From Amblyomma americanum (taxonomy: Eukaryota > Arthropoda > Arachnida > Ixodida > Ixodidae), in contig NC_135504.1 of the NCBI RefSeq assembly GCF_052857255.1, positions 135,086,929 to 135,150,928 of the forward strand: a stretch of 64,000 nucleotides of DNA, given 5' to 3'. This document shows, one piece after another, positions 23,064-34,321 of this stretch. A model generated the notes under the pieces. The model saw only the letters and a list, made by a program, of their open reading frames with translations, searched no databases and was not told the DNA's origin. The position numbers and the translations under genes are program-made. How positions within the stretch are numbered: position 1 is the stretch's first letter; each line of letters begins with the position of its first letter.

Positions 23064-24206
23064 GTAGCCTCTTCGTGCTTACCCAGTGCACAGAAATAGC
23101 TAAAGCGGAAAACAGACCTCCGCGTTTAGCCTTAGTGGACATAAGCGGTGCGTATGACAATAGGAAACTCCCGTGGAACATATTAAAGGAAGAAGGTATC
23201 GGTCATAAGGTAACTGATATTCTACAGGGAATATACCGTGAAAATAAAGTTGAAGTTATATGGGAAGGGATAAAAGGTACGACGACTACAGAAGTACAAA
23301 AAGGAGTAAGGCAAAGTTGTCCTCTATTACCGCTGATGTTCGTGCTTTATATAATAAGAATGGAAAGAAGGCTACAAGGAAGCAATCGAGGTCATAATAT
23401 GTCGTACAGATGAGGCGGAAATGTAGTTGAGCAACGGCTGCCCAGGTTTCATGTATGCGGACATATTGTACTGTTCGAAGATAGCCAGGAGTATTTGCAA
23501 ACTCTGGTACATTACTGTGGCGACGAAGAAGATGCACCAGGTTTCACATTTAGCGCAAATGTGTCAGGTGTGATGATTTTCAACGATACAACTGATCAGG
23601 CGCTTACAATACAATGCCTTGAAATACCCAGAACGGCCGAAATCAAACATCTCGGAGTATGGCTAAACGAAGGACAGACATGCACGGAAAAGCATGAATA
23701 GTCTATTGTGACAAAAAGGCAAACAGATGCCGAGATGATGAAACATCGGACATAATGAGGGCACACCAAATATGATGTAGTGAAAGGTATTTGGAAAAAA
23801 ATAATGGTGCCGAGGCTTACTTTTGGGAACGTTGTTTTGTGCTTATGGGCAGAAGTAAATCAGAGAGCTGCTTGAAGATTAGCACTGGGTGACCACGGCA
23901 AAACCTCAAACGAGGCAGTGCATGGCGATATGGGTTGGTCATCGCTCAAAACACGGGCAGCTGAGAGTAAAACACTACATGAAGAACGCCTGAGGAAACT
24001 GGACGATAACAGTTGGGCAGCTAAGGTATTTAAATCCCTATAGAGAAAGAGCGTTGACTCACACTAGCGGGAAAGAACTATGAAACTAAGCAGTGAGAAT
24101 GCCGGACGCGATAACGGAGAAAGAACATTGAACGAAAGATTTAAACCGCGAGAGGTAAAAAATTGAATAATTCAATGGGAAAGAACCGTAGTGTAGAACT
24201 ATATAT
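23064..24206 (+). pseudogene. LINE-A, segment 2: reverse transcriptase
   Basis: RT sequence of LINE-A resumes at 23064. It reads FVLTQCTEIAKAENRPP, ALVDISGAYDN (motif with the first catalytic Asp) and KGVRQSCPLLPLMFVLY. The YADD position falls near 23450, where the frame is broken. Further on are GVMIFNDTT and LGVWLNEGQT, then the post-RT region with GDHGKTSNEAV near 23900. Stops are frequent. It ends at the left target duplication of the Gypsy element at 24206 and continues at 29573. Family-level identity as an endonuclease-type LINE is clear; the clade is not. Confidence 0.7.
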
Positions 24207-24348
24207 TGTCACGGAGTTCTCACGGAGAGACGCTTCAACAGCTGGAGTCGGCAAGAGGAGACGGTAATGGCGGCCGATCCACGATAGCACGATCGCAACC
24301 TCATCGTCTTCGCGGACAGCTTGCGCCACCTGGCAACACTAGGTGGCA
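24207..24348 (-). repeat. 3' LTR (142 bp)
   Basis: Terminal direct repeat identical by eye to 29431-29572. It is unusually short for a Gypsy element. Confidence 0.88.
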
Positions 24349-24351
24349 TTA

Positions 24352-24362
24352 TTCCCCCCTCC
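24352..24362 (-). promoter_or_regulatory. Polypurine tract of the 142-bp-LTR Gypsy element
   Basis: GGAGGGGGGAA on the element strand lies three bases before the 3' LTR. This is the expected plus-strand primer site. Confidence 0.75.
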
Positions 24363-24487
24363 GAAAAAGAAGGGCATCGCAGTGGTGCCGCCAGCAGCGT
24401 AGGCGCGCTAAGGTTCAGAAGGGAAACAGAGAAGAACGCGAGGAAAACGGAGCACACACAGAGACACAACGGAGGGCCGCTAAGCCG

Positions 24488-27400
24488 TTATCGGGCATAG
24501 TACGGCTTAAGCCGCACAACGTGCACAATGTCAGAGCTGTTGGGTTGTCGACGTCTCGGTTGCGCGGCACCGTCGGGAACCACTTCATAGGTAACATCAC
24601 TGATACGCCGTAGCACTTTATAGGGGCCAAAGTACCGGCAGAGTAGTTTCTCGGACAAGCCCTGGCGGCGGACAGGTGTCCACACCCAAACTTGTTCACC
24701 GGGATTGTAGTCGACCTGTCGGTGTCGAAGGTTGTAACGGCGCGCATCAGTGCCCTGCTGCTGGCCGATGTGTACGCGGGCAAGCTGACGGGCTTCTTCA
24801 GCGCGTTGGGCAATTTCATGAACATCGGGTGCGAGTTGGTCGTCATCGAGGCATGGTAGCATCGCGTCAAGCATGCTCTGGACTTCACGTCTATATACAA
24901 GACGAAAGGGAGTAAAGCGTGTAGTCTCCTGGAGGGCCGTGTTGTACGCAAATGTGACGTACGGTAGCACCTCATCCCAAGTTTTGTGCTGAACGTCTAC
25001 GTACATTGACAGCATGTCCGCAATGGTCTTGTTTAAGCGTTCGGTTAGCCCATTGCTCTGCGGATGATAAGCTGTGGTCTTGCGATGGCTAGTGCAGCTC
25101 AACGTAAATATATGGTCGATTAGCTGCGCTGTAAACGCTGTGCCTCTGTCGGTAATAACGCACGAAGGGGCTCCGTGCCGCAAGACGATGTTTTGCATGA
25201 AAAAGTCGGTGACCTCTGAAGCTGTGGCACAGGGTATCGCCTTGGTCTCGGCGTAGCGATTCAAATAGTCAGTAGCGACTATGATCCACTTGTTTCCTGA
25301 GAGTGACAACGGAAAAGGACCGAGAAGGTCCATTCCTATTTGATCGAACGGAGAGCGGGGTGTAGTAACGGGCTTGAGAAAACCCGCCGGCTTAAGCGGT
25401 GGCGTCTTCCGGCGCTGGCATTCACGGCAGCTTTTTACGTACCTTTGGACATCGTCCGAGAGTCCGGGCCAGTAGTACATGTTGCGTATCCTGGCGAGCG
25501 TCCGGGAAAAACCCAGATGGCCTGAAGTGGGCTCGTCGTGGCATGCCAATAAAATGTCGGCGCGAAGATCGGCCGGAAGTACCAGAAGGTAAGCTCTTTC
25601 TTGGCCTCTCGAGTTCTTCTTGTATGAGATACCGTCGCGCAAACAGAAAGAGCCGAGACGTCGAGCGAAGTGTCGTGGTAGAGGCATGGCGTGACCTTCA
25701 AGGTTGTCAATCAGCGGTCGGAGGTCCGTGTCAGCCCGCTGCCGGGCTATTATGTCCGATGCATTAAGTATACCGAGGAAACCGCTGTCGTCGTCGATTT
25801 CGGGACCGGAAGAGTCGAGTGGTGCACGCGACAGCGTGTCGGCGTCTTCGTGTTTACGGCCCGACTTATATACGATGGTAATGTCGAATTCTTGGAGCCG
25901 TAAACTCCAGCGGGCCAATCGTCCAGACGGGTCTCGCAAATTAGCCAGCCAGCATAGGCAGTGGTGGTCGGTTACGACTTTGAATGCGCGGCCGTAAAGG
26001 TAAGGGCGAAATTTCATGGTGGCCCATACGACAGCAAGGCATTCCTTCTCTGACGTAGAGTAATTGCGTTCGGCGCGGGAGAGAGTACGGCTAGCATAGG
26101 CTATAACTCTCTCAATGCCCTCTTGGTGTTGGACAAGGACAGCTCAAAGACCGATATTGCTGGCGTCGGTGTGGATCTCGGTGTCGGCCTCTTCGTCGAA
26201 GTGTGCAAGAACGGGAGATGTCTGAAGGCGTTGGCGGAGCGAAGAGAAAGCCGTCTCTTGGTCTATTGTCCAAACGAAGGAGGTGTTGCTCCTGGTGAGG
26301 CGCGTCAACGGCTCTGCAATCTTTGCGAAGTCCGCAATAAACCGTCGGTAATATGCACAGAGACCCAGAAAACGCTGGACAGCTTTCTTGTCAGTCGGAG
26401 TAGGAAAATTGGCGACGGCGCTGTCTTATCGGGGTCGGGTCGAACTCCGTCGGCGCTCACAACGTGACCGAGGAACCTGAGCTCTGTGTAACCGAAGTGG
26501 CACTTCTGGGGCTTCAGCGTAAGGTCAGCGGAATGGAGGGCTCTGAGGACAGTTCGCAGGCGCACGAGATGCTGTTCAAAAGTTTCTGAAAAAACGACAA
26601 CGTCGTCCAGGTATACAAGACAACTTTGCCACTTGAGGCCGGTGAGGACAGTGTCCATCATCCGTTGAAAAGTCGCTGGCGCAGAGCACAAGCCAAAAGG
26701 CAGCACTTTGAATTCATAGAGGCCATCTGGTGTAACGAAGGCAGTTTTTTCGCGGTCCCGTTCGTCCACTTCAATTTGCCAATAACCGCTCTTCAGGTCA
26801 ATGGATGAAAAGTACTTAGCACGCCGTAATCTTTCCAGGGAGTCATCAATGCGGGGCAACGGGTAGACGTCCTTTTTAGTCACATTAATTTACGGTAGTC
26901 CACGCAGAATCGAAGTGTTCCATCCTTCTTTTTAACAAGGACAACAGGCGAAGACCACGGGCTTTGGGAAGGTTGAACTACACCGTCGTCAATCATCTCC
27001 TGAACTTGCTTTTGGATTACTTCCCGTTCTTTGGCGGAAACACGATAAGGCTGCTGGCGGATAGGGCGAGCGTCGTCATACGTAATAATCCGGTGTTGCG
27101 TTAGGGGCGTTTGACGAACTTTCGACGAAGAAGCGAAACACTGTTTATACTCCAATAGCAAGTGCTCTAAGGCGAGGCGCTTCCCTTCGGGGAGGTTGCA
27201 GTTGATGTCGACATTCGGAACAGATTGGTCGTCAGTGGCGCTCGATGATTGGTCGTCAGGGGCCGCTGCCGCGAACGCAAAGCAGACCGGAACATCCACA
27301 ACCGCTTCAGCGGTAGCGATCGCAGTTCCAGAGAAAAGGTGCCGGTGCTCTGGAGAAAAATTTGTAACAAGGATCGCAGACCGGCCAGCGCGAATTGTTA

Positions 27401-28020
27401 GTAAGCTTCGAGCGGCGCAGATGCCTTGAGTCAGGAGGAGCGAATGATTAGCCTCGGCGACTGCTTCAGCGTCGTGCAACTCAGCACAGGCGACTTCAAT
27501 CAAAACACTGCTACGGGGCGGAAGTGTGACGCTGTCGGCGAAAACGCGAAGTGCGGCACTGCGTTGGCAGGAGTTGTCGAGTTCGGCGGCTTGCTCTGTG
27601 GAAAACATGACGATTCGGTTGCGCAGATCGATAATTGCTCCATACTCCCGCAGAAAGTCGATGCCGAGGATTAGGTCCCGAGAACACTCGCCCAGGACGA
27701 TGCAGCTGACGACGAACGTGGACTTGCTGATCTGAACGCGAGCAGTGCACATACCCTTGGGCGTAACCAGATGACCGCCGGCAGTTCGAAGGTGCGCGCC
27801 AGGCCAAGGGGTAATCACTTTTTTCAGGATGGTCGCCAGTTGTCCACTTAAGATCGAATAATCGGCCCCGGTATCAACTAATGCGCTTACTCTGCGACCA
27901 TCGATAAGAACGGGTATTTCTAAAGAAACGCGGTTTTTTAACTCTGGTGATGGCGTCGGCGGGTTTTTGTCGGATTGTAGCGGCGACGACGGGAGGTCTT
28001 CAGCACAGCGCCCCCCAGCG
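24488..28020 (-). pseudogene. Gypsy pol: protease, RT, RNase H, integrase
   Basis: In order: a protease with LVDTGADYSIL near 27880; an RT N-terminal block ending FCVDYRKL at 26885; an RT core with SSIDLKSGYWQIEVD, LPFGLCSAPATFQR and LVYLDDVVVFS (YLDD intact); RNase H with HTDAS near 26165 and TDHH near 25970; and an integrase. The integrase has an H/H/C/C zinc motif near 25500, DLLGPFP and TDRGTAF, then YHPQSNGLTERLNKT supplying the DDE glutamate, and a GPY-type tail (YFGPYKV). Defects: a frame break at about 26879 right after YRKL, another near 26450, and an in-frame TGA near 26143 in RNase H. The integrase frame (26017-24488) is open. Autonomous activity is unlikely. Confidence 0.82.
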
Positions 28021-28045
28021 ACCTCGCCCCCGAAGGTCGCGGGTT

Positions 28046-29398
28046 TCAGTTTTCCCGACGAGGACTTGGCGATCGGCCCGGTGCCGCTCGCGAGAAGCCG
28101 GGAGGTGTCGGGGAAGAGCGCCTCGGTGAGGGTGAGCGCGACTGCCGCTGCGCTCGGGATGGATTGCGCTGGTCCGCAAGGAATTCTTCAATTTCAGGGG
28201 GTCGTTCACCTTGACGGGGTCTCGGTGAGTCGGTGCGGAAGCCTTGGATGCCGATGCGTCGGTAATAACAATTTCGATAAAGATGACCTGGCTCTCCGCA
28301 GTGAAAACAGAGCGGTCGTCGGTTAGGTGTACGCCAAACGTCGGCCTTTCGGAGGGGTGCTCGACGATCCTCGAAGTACTGCACCGGTTGCACAGAGGGC
28401 CGCGGGGCTTGAGGCGTGGCGTGAATTGGTGGCGGCGAAGCGGGAGCCGGACGCCTTGCAACTTCGGCGTACGTCGGATGGTGGTAGTCCCCAGGCAGAG
28501 GTGGTACGTCGACCACAGGAACAGGGCCCCGGAACGCCTGTTGCACCTCCTCTCGTACAAGAGCGGAGATGGAACCGAGCGCAGGCTGCGACGGGCTACA
28601 AAATTTGTGAAGCTCCTCACGCACGATTGTGCGAATAAGTTCCCGCAAATCATCAGGATGCTGTCCGATGGTGGCAAACGATGATGTGACTGCAGCAGCA
28701 TGCACGGGCCGGTCGTAACTGGCGCAACGCTGTTGCAGGACCTTCTCCATCGTTGTGGCTTCCGAAAGAAATGCAGCAACTGTAGATGGTGGGCTGCGCA
28801 CGAGGCCTGCGAACAGCTGCTCTTTGACGCCTCTCATTAAGTGCCGAAGTTTCTTCTCTTCAGGCATGGCAGGATCAGCTCTCCTGAAGAGCCGCGTCAT
28901 GTCCTCGACGTACATTTGTACGCTTTCGTTCGGTAGCTGGACGCGGGACTGGATTGCCCGCTCCGCTCTTTCGCGGCGATCCGCGCTGGTGTAGGCCTCC
29001 AGCAGGCGACGGCGAAACTCTCGCCAGGAAGTTAGAACTTCCTCACGGTTCTCAAACCACGTGCGGGCGCCATCCTCTAGGCTAAAGTAGACGTTTCTTA
29101 GTTTCGCGGCGTCGTCCCACTGGTTATAAGCAGCCACACGCTCGAAGTGAAGGAACCAGTCCTCCACGTCTTCGAAAAGGTCCCCGTGGAAGGCCTTGGG
29201 AACCCGCGGGGTCTGCAAGGTATAGTGGGCAGGTGTAGCACCGGCAGCTTGCGTGAGAATACCGGTGGCTGGCATCATGACTGTCGCGAGTGGTCCAAGC
29301 TCCGGTGAAAGTCCCTGCAGCCTCCGGCTGAAGCGGTGTACCGGGGTGTCAATCGGCGCAGGGCTGGCGGCACGGCTCCCTGGAGGGGTTTCTTGCAT
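28046..29398 (-). CDS. Gypsy gag protein, about 450 aa
   Basis: The open frame encodes the capsid/nucleocapsid precursor. I start at the ATG at 29398 (MQETPPGSR); the frame is open to the LTR, but upstream codons include only a TTG. Residues about 60-190 match the retrotransposon gag fold (FHGDLFEDVEDWFLHFE, YFSLEDGARTWF, LLEAYTS). A single CCHC knuckle, CFHCGEPGHLYRNC, lies at about 364-377. The tail is Arg/Ser/Pro-rich and basic. The stop at 28046-28048 is followed by pol in the -1 frame, so a ribosomal frameshift would be needed. The local GGGAAAAC is not a canonical slip site, so the mechanism is unclear. Confidence 0.82.
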   Translation of the reverse strand: MQETPPGSRAASPAPIDTPVHRFSRRLQGLSPELGPLATVMMPATGILTQAAGATPAHYTLQTPRVPKAFHGDLFEDVEDWFLHFERVAAYNQWDDAAKLRNVYFSLEDGARTWFENREEVLTSWREFRRRLLEAYTSADRRERAERAIQSRVQLPNESVQMYVEDMTRLFRRADPAMPEEKKLRHLMRGVKEQLFAGLVRSPPSTVAAFLSEATTMEKVLQQRCASYDRPVHAAAVTSSFATIGQHPDDLRELIRTIVREELHKFCSPSQPALGSISALVREEVQQAFRGPVPVVDVPPLPGDYHHPTYAEVARRPAPASPPPIHATPQAPRPSVQPVQYFEDRRAPLRKADVWRTPNRRPLCFHCGEPGHLYRNCYYRRIGIQGFRTDSPRPRQGERPPEIEEFLADQRNPSRAQRQSRSPSPRRSSPTPPGFSRAAPGRSPSPRREN

Positions 29399-29430
29399 GG
29401 GATACTCGTACCCAGCAGGCTCCACCAAAT

Positions 29431-29572
29431 TGTCACGGAGTTCTCACGGAGAGACGCTTCAACAGCTGGAGTCGGCAAGAGGAGACGGTAATGGCGGCCG
29501 ATCCACGATAGCACGATCGCAACCTCATCGTCTTCGCGGACAGCTTGCGCCACCTGGCAACACTAGGTGGCA
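29431..29572 (-). repeat. 5' LTR (142 bp)
   Basis: Identical by eye to 24207-24348. On the element strand the internal sequence after it starts ATTTGGTGGAGCC, where a primer-binding site is expected. I could not assign the tRNA. Confidence 0.88.
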
Positions 29573-29990
29573 ATATATTCTGGGAAAAGCAGTTCAGGAA
29601 GGAAGCGTTTTATGATAACTCAAGAGGCTGTGCCCTATTCATTGAAGCTCGGTCAGGGTGCCTTAGAACGCGGAGCTGCATAAATAAATTTAACGAAGAT
29701 GACACAAGTGCTGTGTGTGATAAATCTGTAAAAACAATTGTAGACCTCATGGTCGAGTGTGATGGTGTCCTTCCGAATATCAATACAGGCCCAGTCACAT
29801 TTCCTGAGGCCCTAGGGTTTAAAGATAAATATGGTCATCTAAATAAATCTGCGGAGGAAGTAAGCAAAATTGGATTGGAAGATTCGTGACTCATAAGCAA
29901 AGAGGTGACATTTTTTTTATACGTCTTTGTTTCTGCATAAAATAGGCCTAGCCTTGCGGCAGAAATGAGGGGCTTCATGGGGGTGGAGGT
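29573..29990 (+). pseudogene. LINE-A, segment 3: C terminus and 3' end
   Basis: This continues LINE-A after the Gypsy insertion. The open frame to 29889 contains YDNSRGCALFIEARSGCLRTR and a degraded Cys/His region (AVCDKSVKTIVDLMVECDG), then PEALGFKDKYGHLN. Intact relatives have a CxxC...H...C motif here; this copy keeps only part of it. The stop is at 29887-29889 and the 3' boundary is not sharp. Confidence 0.68.
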
Positions 29991-30087
29991 TAGGTTAAAT
30001 GTGTAGGAGAACGTATTTAAAGAAAATGGCGAATATTAATAACAATTTACAACAGAGTTAAGCAAACATTAAGGAAAAACGACGAGC

Positions 30088-30945
30088 ATGGGGCGGAAAC
30101 TGCCATCACGCCATTTCAAAGGAGAAGCTCCTTCCTTCCTTTCTTCCATCCATCCATCCATCCATCCATCCATCAATCCATCCATCCATCAATCAATCCA
30201 TCCATCCATCCATCCATCCATCCATCAATCCATCCATCCATCCATCCATCCATCCATCCATCCATCCATCCATCCATCCATCCATCCATCCATCCATCCA
30301 TCCATCCATCCATCCATCCATCCATCCATCCGCTTATTTTTCCATCTGTTTTCCACACACTCCATTGAGTCATTGGATGGGGTTGACACCAGTAACCTTG
30401 GTTGACGCGAAGTCCCAAGGAAGGTATATTGTGTTCAACAGGAAACAGTCTCACAAAGGCTGAGGATGCAGTCTGCCACAATGCCTCAGTCTTTTCCTCC
30501 CATTTCAAAGGAGGCGCTCCTACCTTCCATCCATCCATCCATTTATTATTATTTCCATCTGTTTCCGCACACTCCAGTGAGTCACTGGATGGGGTTGACA
30601 CCAGTAAACTTGGTTGACGCGAAGCCCCAAGGAAGGTATATTGTGTTCAACAGCAAGCAGTCTCAAAAAGCCAGGGGATTCAGTCTGCCACAATGCCTCA
30701 GTCTTTTCCTCCCATTTCAAAGGAGACGCTCCTACCTTGCATCCATTCATCCATACATTTATTATTATTTCCATCTGTTTTCCACAGACTCCAGTAGTCA
30801 CTGGATGTGGTTGACACCAGTAACCTTGGTTGACGCGAAGCCCCAAAGAAGGTATATTGTGTTCAACAAGAAGCAGTCTCACAAAGGCAGAGGGTGCAGT
30901 CTGCCACATTGCCACAGTCTTTTCCTCCACCCCTCATCACCCCTT
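30088..30945 (+). repeat. 213-216-bp minisatellite, about 3-4 copies
   Basis: The motif TCCATCTGTTTTCC recurs at 30341, 30554 and 30770, giving periods of 213 and 216 bp. Each unit has GGATGGGGTTGACACC, AAGGTATATTGTGTTC, CAGTCTGCCACAATGCC and TCCCATTTCAAAGGAG in the same order. The first unit starts in the CATTTCAAAGGAG at 30111 and carries the expanded (ATCC)n block. Open frames through it come from the repeat. Confidence 0.85.
30147..30331 (+). repeat. (ATCC)n microsatellite
   Basis: About 46 tetranucleotide units with a few ATCA interruptions near the left end. It reads as SIHP or DGWM repeats in frame; these are not proteins. Confidence 0.95.
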
Positions 30946-31399
30946 TGGCCATACATACACATGGCTCTAGCAAAGATTTCAAACGCACCTTTTCTAGGTA
31001 ATGTTAGGGTTGATTGCGGCGGCATAGCCGTCAGGGCCTTGCATTACTCTAGGCTCGAATACCTTCTGATGAGTTAGAACTCTTCCCGGAAAAGTTCCGT
31101 ATGACCCCTGCCCTTCCTTCAATCAAAGCAATCAATGAATTTATCAGCAACTTCAATGAAAAGGAGTCGGTGTGTGTGTGCTCAAGCGTTTTGTGTTGCA
31201 TGCTGTGTTTGTGTTGCGGAATTTTGTGGTATGCCGTAACTATGGCCGCTTAATACCTTCCTGAACTGTGACTCCTCACACTCCAAGCGCGTGGGTGCCA
31301 TTCTTGTATTCGTTTTCTTTTCTGTAGCGAGAGCTACACTGGGCTACCAGCCGAACACTTTGCGGTAGCCGGGAGAGGACGATTGTGCGCATGCGCCGT
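30946..31399. other. No recognisable gene
   Basis: No motif or repeat boundary that I can support. It lies between the minisatellite and the LINE 3' fragment. Confidence 0.4.
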
Positions 31400-31790
31400 T
31401 ACCATGACTACTGGAGCGGAGCAGCAGGTGCGACATGTTCACGATTATTCACGAACACAATGCTGTGCCCGGCAGTACTAAAACACTTCGATCCCGCGTT
31501 CACTGGCAGGTGCAAACACTATGGGAAGGTGGCTGACACCTACCACATGGTTTGGGCTTGCCAGCGCAACTCAGCTCTCTCCCCCACCCCAACCCTACCA
31601 GAGAGGAATGGGAGGCGACCCTGCTTGGCTCTTCGGACCTTCAGTCCCAAAAGGCTTTGGTCAAGAGGGCTAAGCTGGCGGCTTCGACCAATGGGTTCCC
31701 GGAATAAGGACTCCACCCATCGCGGGGCTCTTTAAAGAGCCTCCCCTCTTTCATGAAATATAGGCTTTTCACCACCACCATCACCACGGC
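31400..31790 (+). mobile_element. I-group LINE, 3' fragment
   Basis: The frame contains TMLCPAVLKHFDP followed by TGRC and YHMVWACQRN, a Cys/His C-terminal segment. The same segment is in the longer copy at 46243-46529 (LLCPAVLKHFDPACTGEC, FHMAWTCQ). The 3' end is AAATATAGGCTTTTCACC with ACC repeats (31757-31790), as in the related copy. This is a 5'-truncated insertion; the left boundary is approximate. Confidence 0.72.
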
Positions 31791-32316
31791 CGTGCTTGAC
31801 GTCACGGGGATGAGCAGTTATCTGCATGCGTCGACACCATGGTACCCAGGGAGATCCCAAAGGTGCGCCGCGCGCTTGGGCGCCTCCTCACCGCATGCCG
31901 CTCTATTACACGAGCCGCACGTCGCATGCGCAGCGTTGAGTATGAAAGGGGGTATCACAACGTTTCATATGGATGCACAGAAGGAGAGCCCAGCCGCTGC
32001 TAAATGGCGGTATAGAGAAGAAACGATTAACTCTTTCTATCCTGAGGTTGTCGCCTGGCACTTGGCTACTCAACCAAGAGAGGATGATCTTAAGAAGGCG
32101 AAGAAAGCAGCGGAGAGGCCAGAACAGAAAGCGAAAAGGCTTGCCAAACGGAGATGCCAGATTGCCGAGCTTAAAAGAGGCGCATAGGCGCCGAGATGAA
32201 GACCTATATCTCTCAACGCTAAACATAGTGACGACAGCAAGCTCAGCCATTGAAACGTACCTTTAGCTACGTATATCGTGGCATAGCCAAGCTAGGCAAC
32301 TGCCAGTTCTTTTTTT
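31791..32316 (+). other. Unassigned region with a basic open frame
   Basis: An open frame of 144 aa (31753-32187) overlaps the LINE tail at its start. Its C-terminal half is rich in Lys, Arg, Glu and Ala (for example KAAERPEQKAKRLAKRRC), like low-complexity basic repeats. I do not recognise it, and the composition gives little evidence of a real protein. Confidence 0.3.
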
Positions 32317-32330
32317 GGGGGGGGGGGGGG
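32317..32330 (+). repeat. G14 homopolymer
   Basis: Fourteen G after a T7 run. It could be real or a sequencing length error. Confidence 0.8.
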
Positions 32331-32399
32331 CGGGAGAGGTTAACTCGGGGTCATTGTAGCAGCCTTGTTCCAACGCCTATATATATTCGTCTGGAATAA

Positions 32400-32605
32400 G
32401 CATTTAACACTCTGAAGAAGTTTGGTCGCAAGTAGAAACATTCGGGACAGCGCAGGCTGCTTACCCTGTTGGCGGCTGTGCAATTAATTGTTAGAGGCTG
32501 CCCGGCAAGAGACCCCTGGATCGCAACCCAAGTCCCACCGATGGCAGAACCTGCCATAGAAGTGCAGTGGCGCATTGCTATACCGCTGCACCACTGCGCC
32601 AGAAT
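32400..32605 (-). mobile_element. tRNA-derived SINE, second family
   Basis: Read on the minus strand, the right end starts CTGGCGCAGTGGTGCAGCGG, which has an RNA polymerase III A box. GGGTTGCGATCC follows at the B-box position near 32525. The shared block CCATCGGTGGGACTT (near 32540) also appears in the plus-strand copy at 36450-36620. Without a tRNA fold or a clean B box it is not a functional tRNA gene. The left limit is approximate. Confidence 0.55.
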
Positions 32606-34321
32606 GCTAGGAAGAAACCCAGGGACCTATGAATGTATACAATGACAATTCGGCATATATGCACACTAACCCATTATCGCTACCCGAACAACTGGCATTC
32701 GTGAACACTAGACCTGAGTAGACGAAAAGAAGGGAAAACCCAACTGCTACCGCACTTATTTCGGATTTAGAATGACTACGAAAATCGATCATCATTTGTA
32801 TTCTTTTTTTCAGCGCTTACATTTCAAGGATGCCGATGACATGGCTGTTCAGGAAAACCGGCCTGCTTTCCGGCATTTCTTAAGCACGGATTTATTTTGT
32901 GTTGCTCATTGCCGTTTGAAATAAAAAAAGCCAACTGGTGTCTTCACTTGCCCAGCAATTCGCATTATACCTCAAACGTCGTTATGATGCCGCTTCCTTG
33001 CGCCCTGTGCAAAACTGTGGAAGCCCGTCGTTTGATTGCGAGTACCACAGACTTCTATACAAGTTGGCTGGATTTTTGGGTTTTTATTGCTGAAGTGCAA
33101 TTGTGAAGAATGCAACGATAATTTTGGAGGTTGTTTATCCCGCCTAATTGCGCGAAGCACACTGAATTTTCCTGTGCATTGCAGGTTCAATTTATTGCTG
33201 GCACACAAGAAATAGTTGCTCTTCAATTTTTCGCCCCGGACGTTCAGCACGCAGGTCGGAATGATTTGTTGCTCCCTTTTTATCTATAGGGCCCAATTAT
33301 ACCTCATAGAGCTAAAGAATTGGATATTGCTTTTGTGTGGCTATGGATATCACCTTATGTTACGCTCTAATGCGTATTGTATATTTTGCATCCTGTGATT
33401 TTTTTGTTTTAATATACAATTGCTGTGATTATGATTGCTCATTATTCCCTGTTTAATTTGCATTTACTGACAGCAAATACGTACGCTCTGTTGTCTGTTT
33501 CGCGTCACAGCTGTATTGTACTGTTCATTACATCATCTATTTTAGCGTAATTACCTTTTGTGCGGCTGAAGAAGTTGCTGGCCTCGCTCAGGCCCAATTC
33601 TCTTAATTCAGCATCCAGGTTTATAAAAGAGAAGTGAACTTGAAACAAACTGCGATGCGCGTCCATAAGCTGTAGACATCTTCCTGGCGTAACGATGACG
33701 TTGCCAATACTAAGGTAAGAACTGCCGTGCGTGCGCTTGGTAGCTAAAGGAACCCCTTTGAGGGGTGACCCTTTGCTTTAAATATTTGTTAGCCCATAGG
33801 CAGCGGTTTTCTTACAAGTGGTTCACGGTTGTGACGATGGTTGTGACATTGCAAGCGTGAGGTCACGCGCAGAGATCACCGTCAAGTGAGCAGGAAAAAT
33901 ACAGCTTTATAGTGGTGTGGGGCGCAAATAAGACGCCACTGGCAAATAATGGAAAAAATGTTCGTAATTTAGTATTTGCAGTAAGGGTATTACATAAATT
34001 TTGGAACGTCGAAAACACACCAATGTTTCCAATAATCGAGCTTACACTGCACTCTAGTTCGCATGAAGCGGAGTGTCTGTGCTTGAAATTTATTTCTTAG
34101 CTCTCGGTTTATGAGCCTTGAAGACAAGGCAATGCAAGGGAGTGCGCATCGTAGAACCCCAAAGGATTTTTTAGTTATCTTCTGTCGGGCGAAATAGCAC
34201 GCGCCTTGTGTTTGCATTTTCCTCGCACCATCAGTACATTGTTGTAGCTTTACACGAAATTAACATTTATTTCTTCCCGGCCTCCCTTTGTTCTCTGCGT
34301 CCGTAATTTCTTGGTGCCTAG
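32606..34321. other. No recognisable gene
   Basis: AT-rich sequence. Short frames only, no element boundary. The last bases (pyrimidine-rich, ending GCCTAG at 34321) look like a splice acceptor for the BTB exon that follows. Confidence 0.4.

Larger units (their letters stand above)
24207..29572 (-). mobile_element. Ty3/Gypsy LTR retrotransposon with 142-bp LTRs
   Basis: A full element of 5,366 bp. The 142-bp LTRs at both ends begin TGCCACC and end CCGTGACA on the element strand, and I find no difference between them. The element is flanked by ATATAT (24201-24206 and 29573-29578), consistent with a short target duplication in an AT repeat. Inside lie gag (28046-29398) and a pol (28020-24488) in the -1 frame relative to gag. 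A purine tract GGAGGGGGGAA precedes the 3' LTR. It sits in LINE-A. Identical LTRs imply recent insertion, yet pol has at least three disabling changes. No env frame is visible. Confidence 0.88.

Noticed and set aside
30147..30331. Possible CRISPR-like or telomere-like array
   Set aside because: A simple tetranucleotide run with no spacers and no telomeric motif.
30088..30601. Repetitive SIHP and DGWM frames
   Set aside because: Translations of the (ATCC)n microsatellite, not proteins.
31753..32187. 144-aa basic open frame as a host gene
   Set aside because: Its start lies in a LINE tail and its C-terminal part is low complexity; no domain is evident.
32317..32330. G-quadruplex or regulatory G tract
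   Set aside because: A single homopolymer next to a T run is more likely slippage or a read error; no repeated G blocks.
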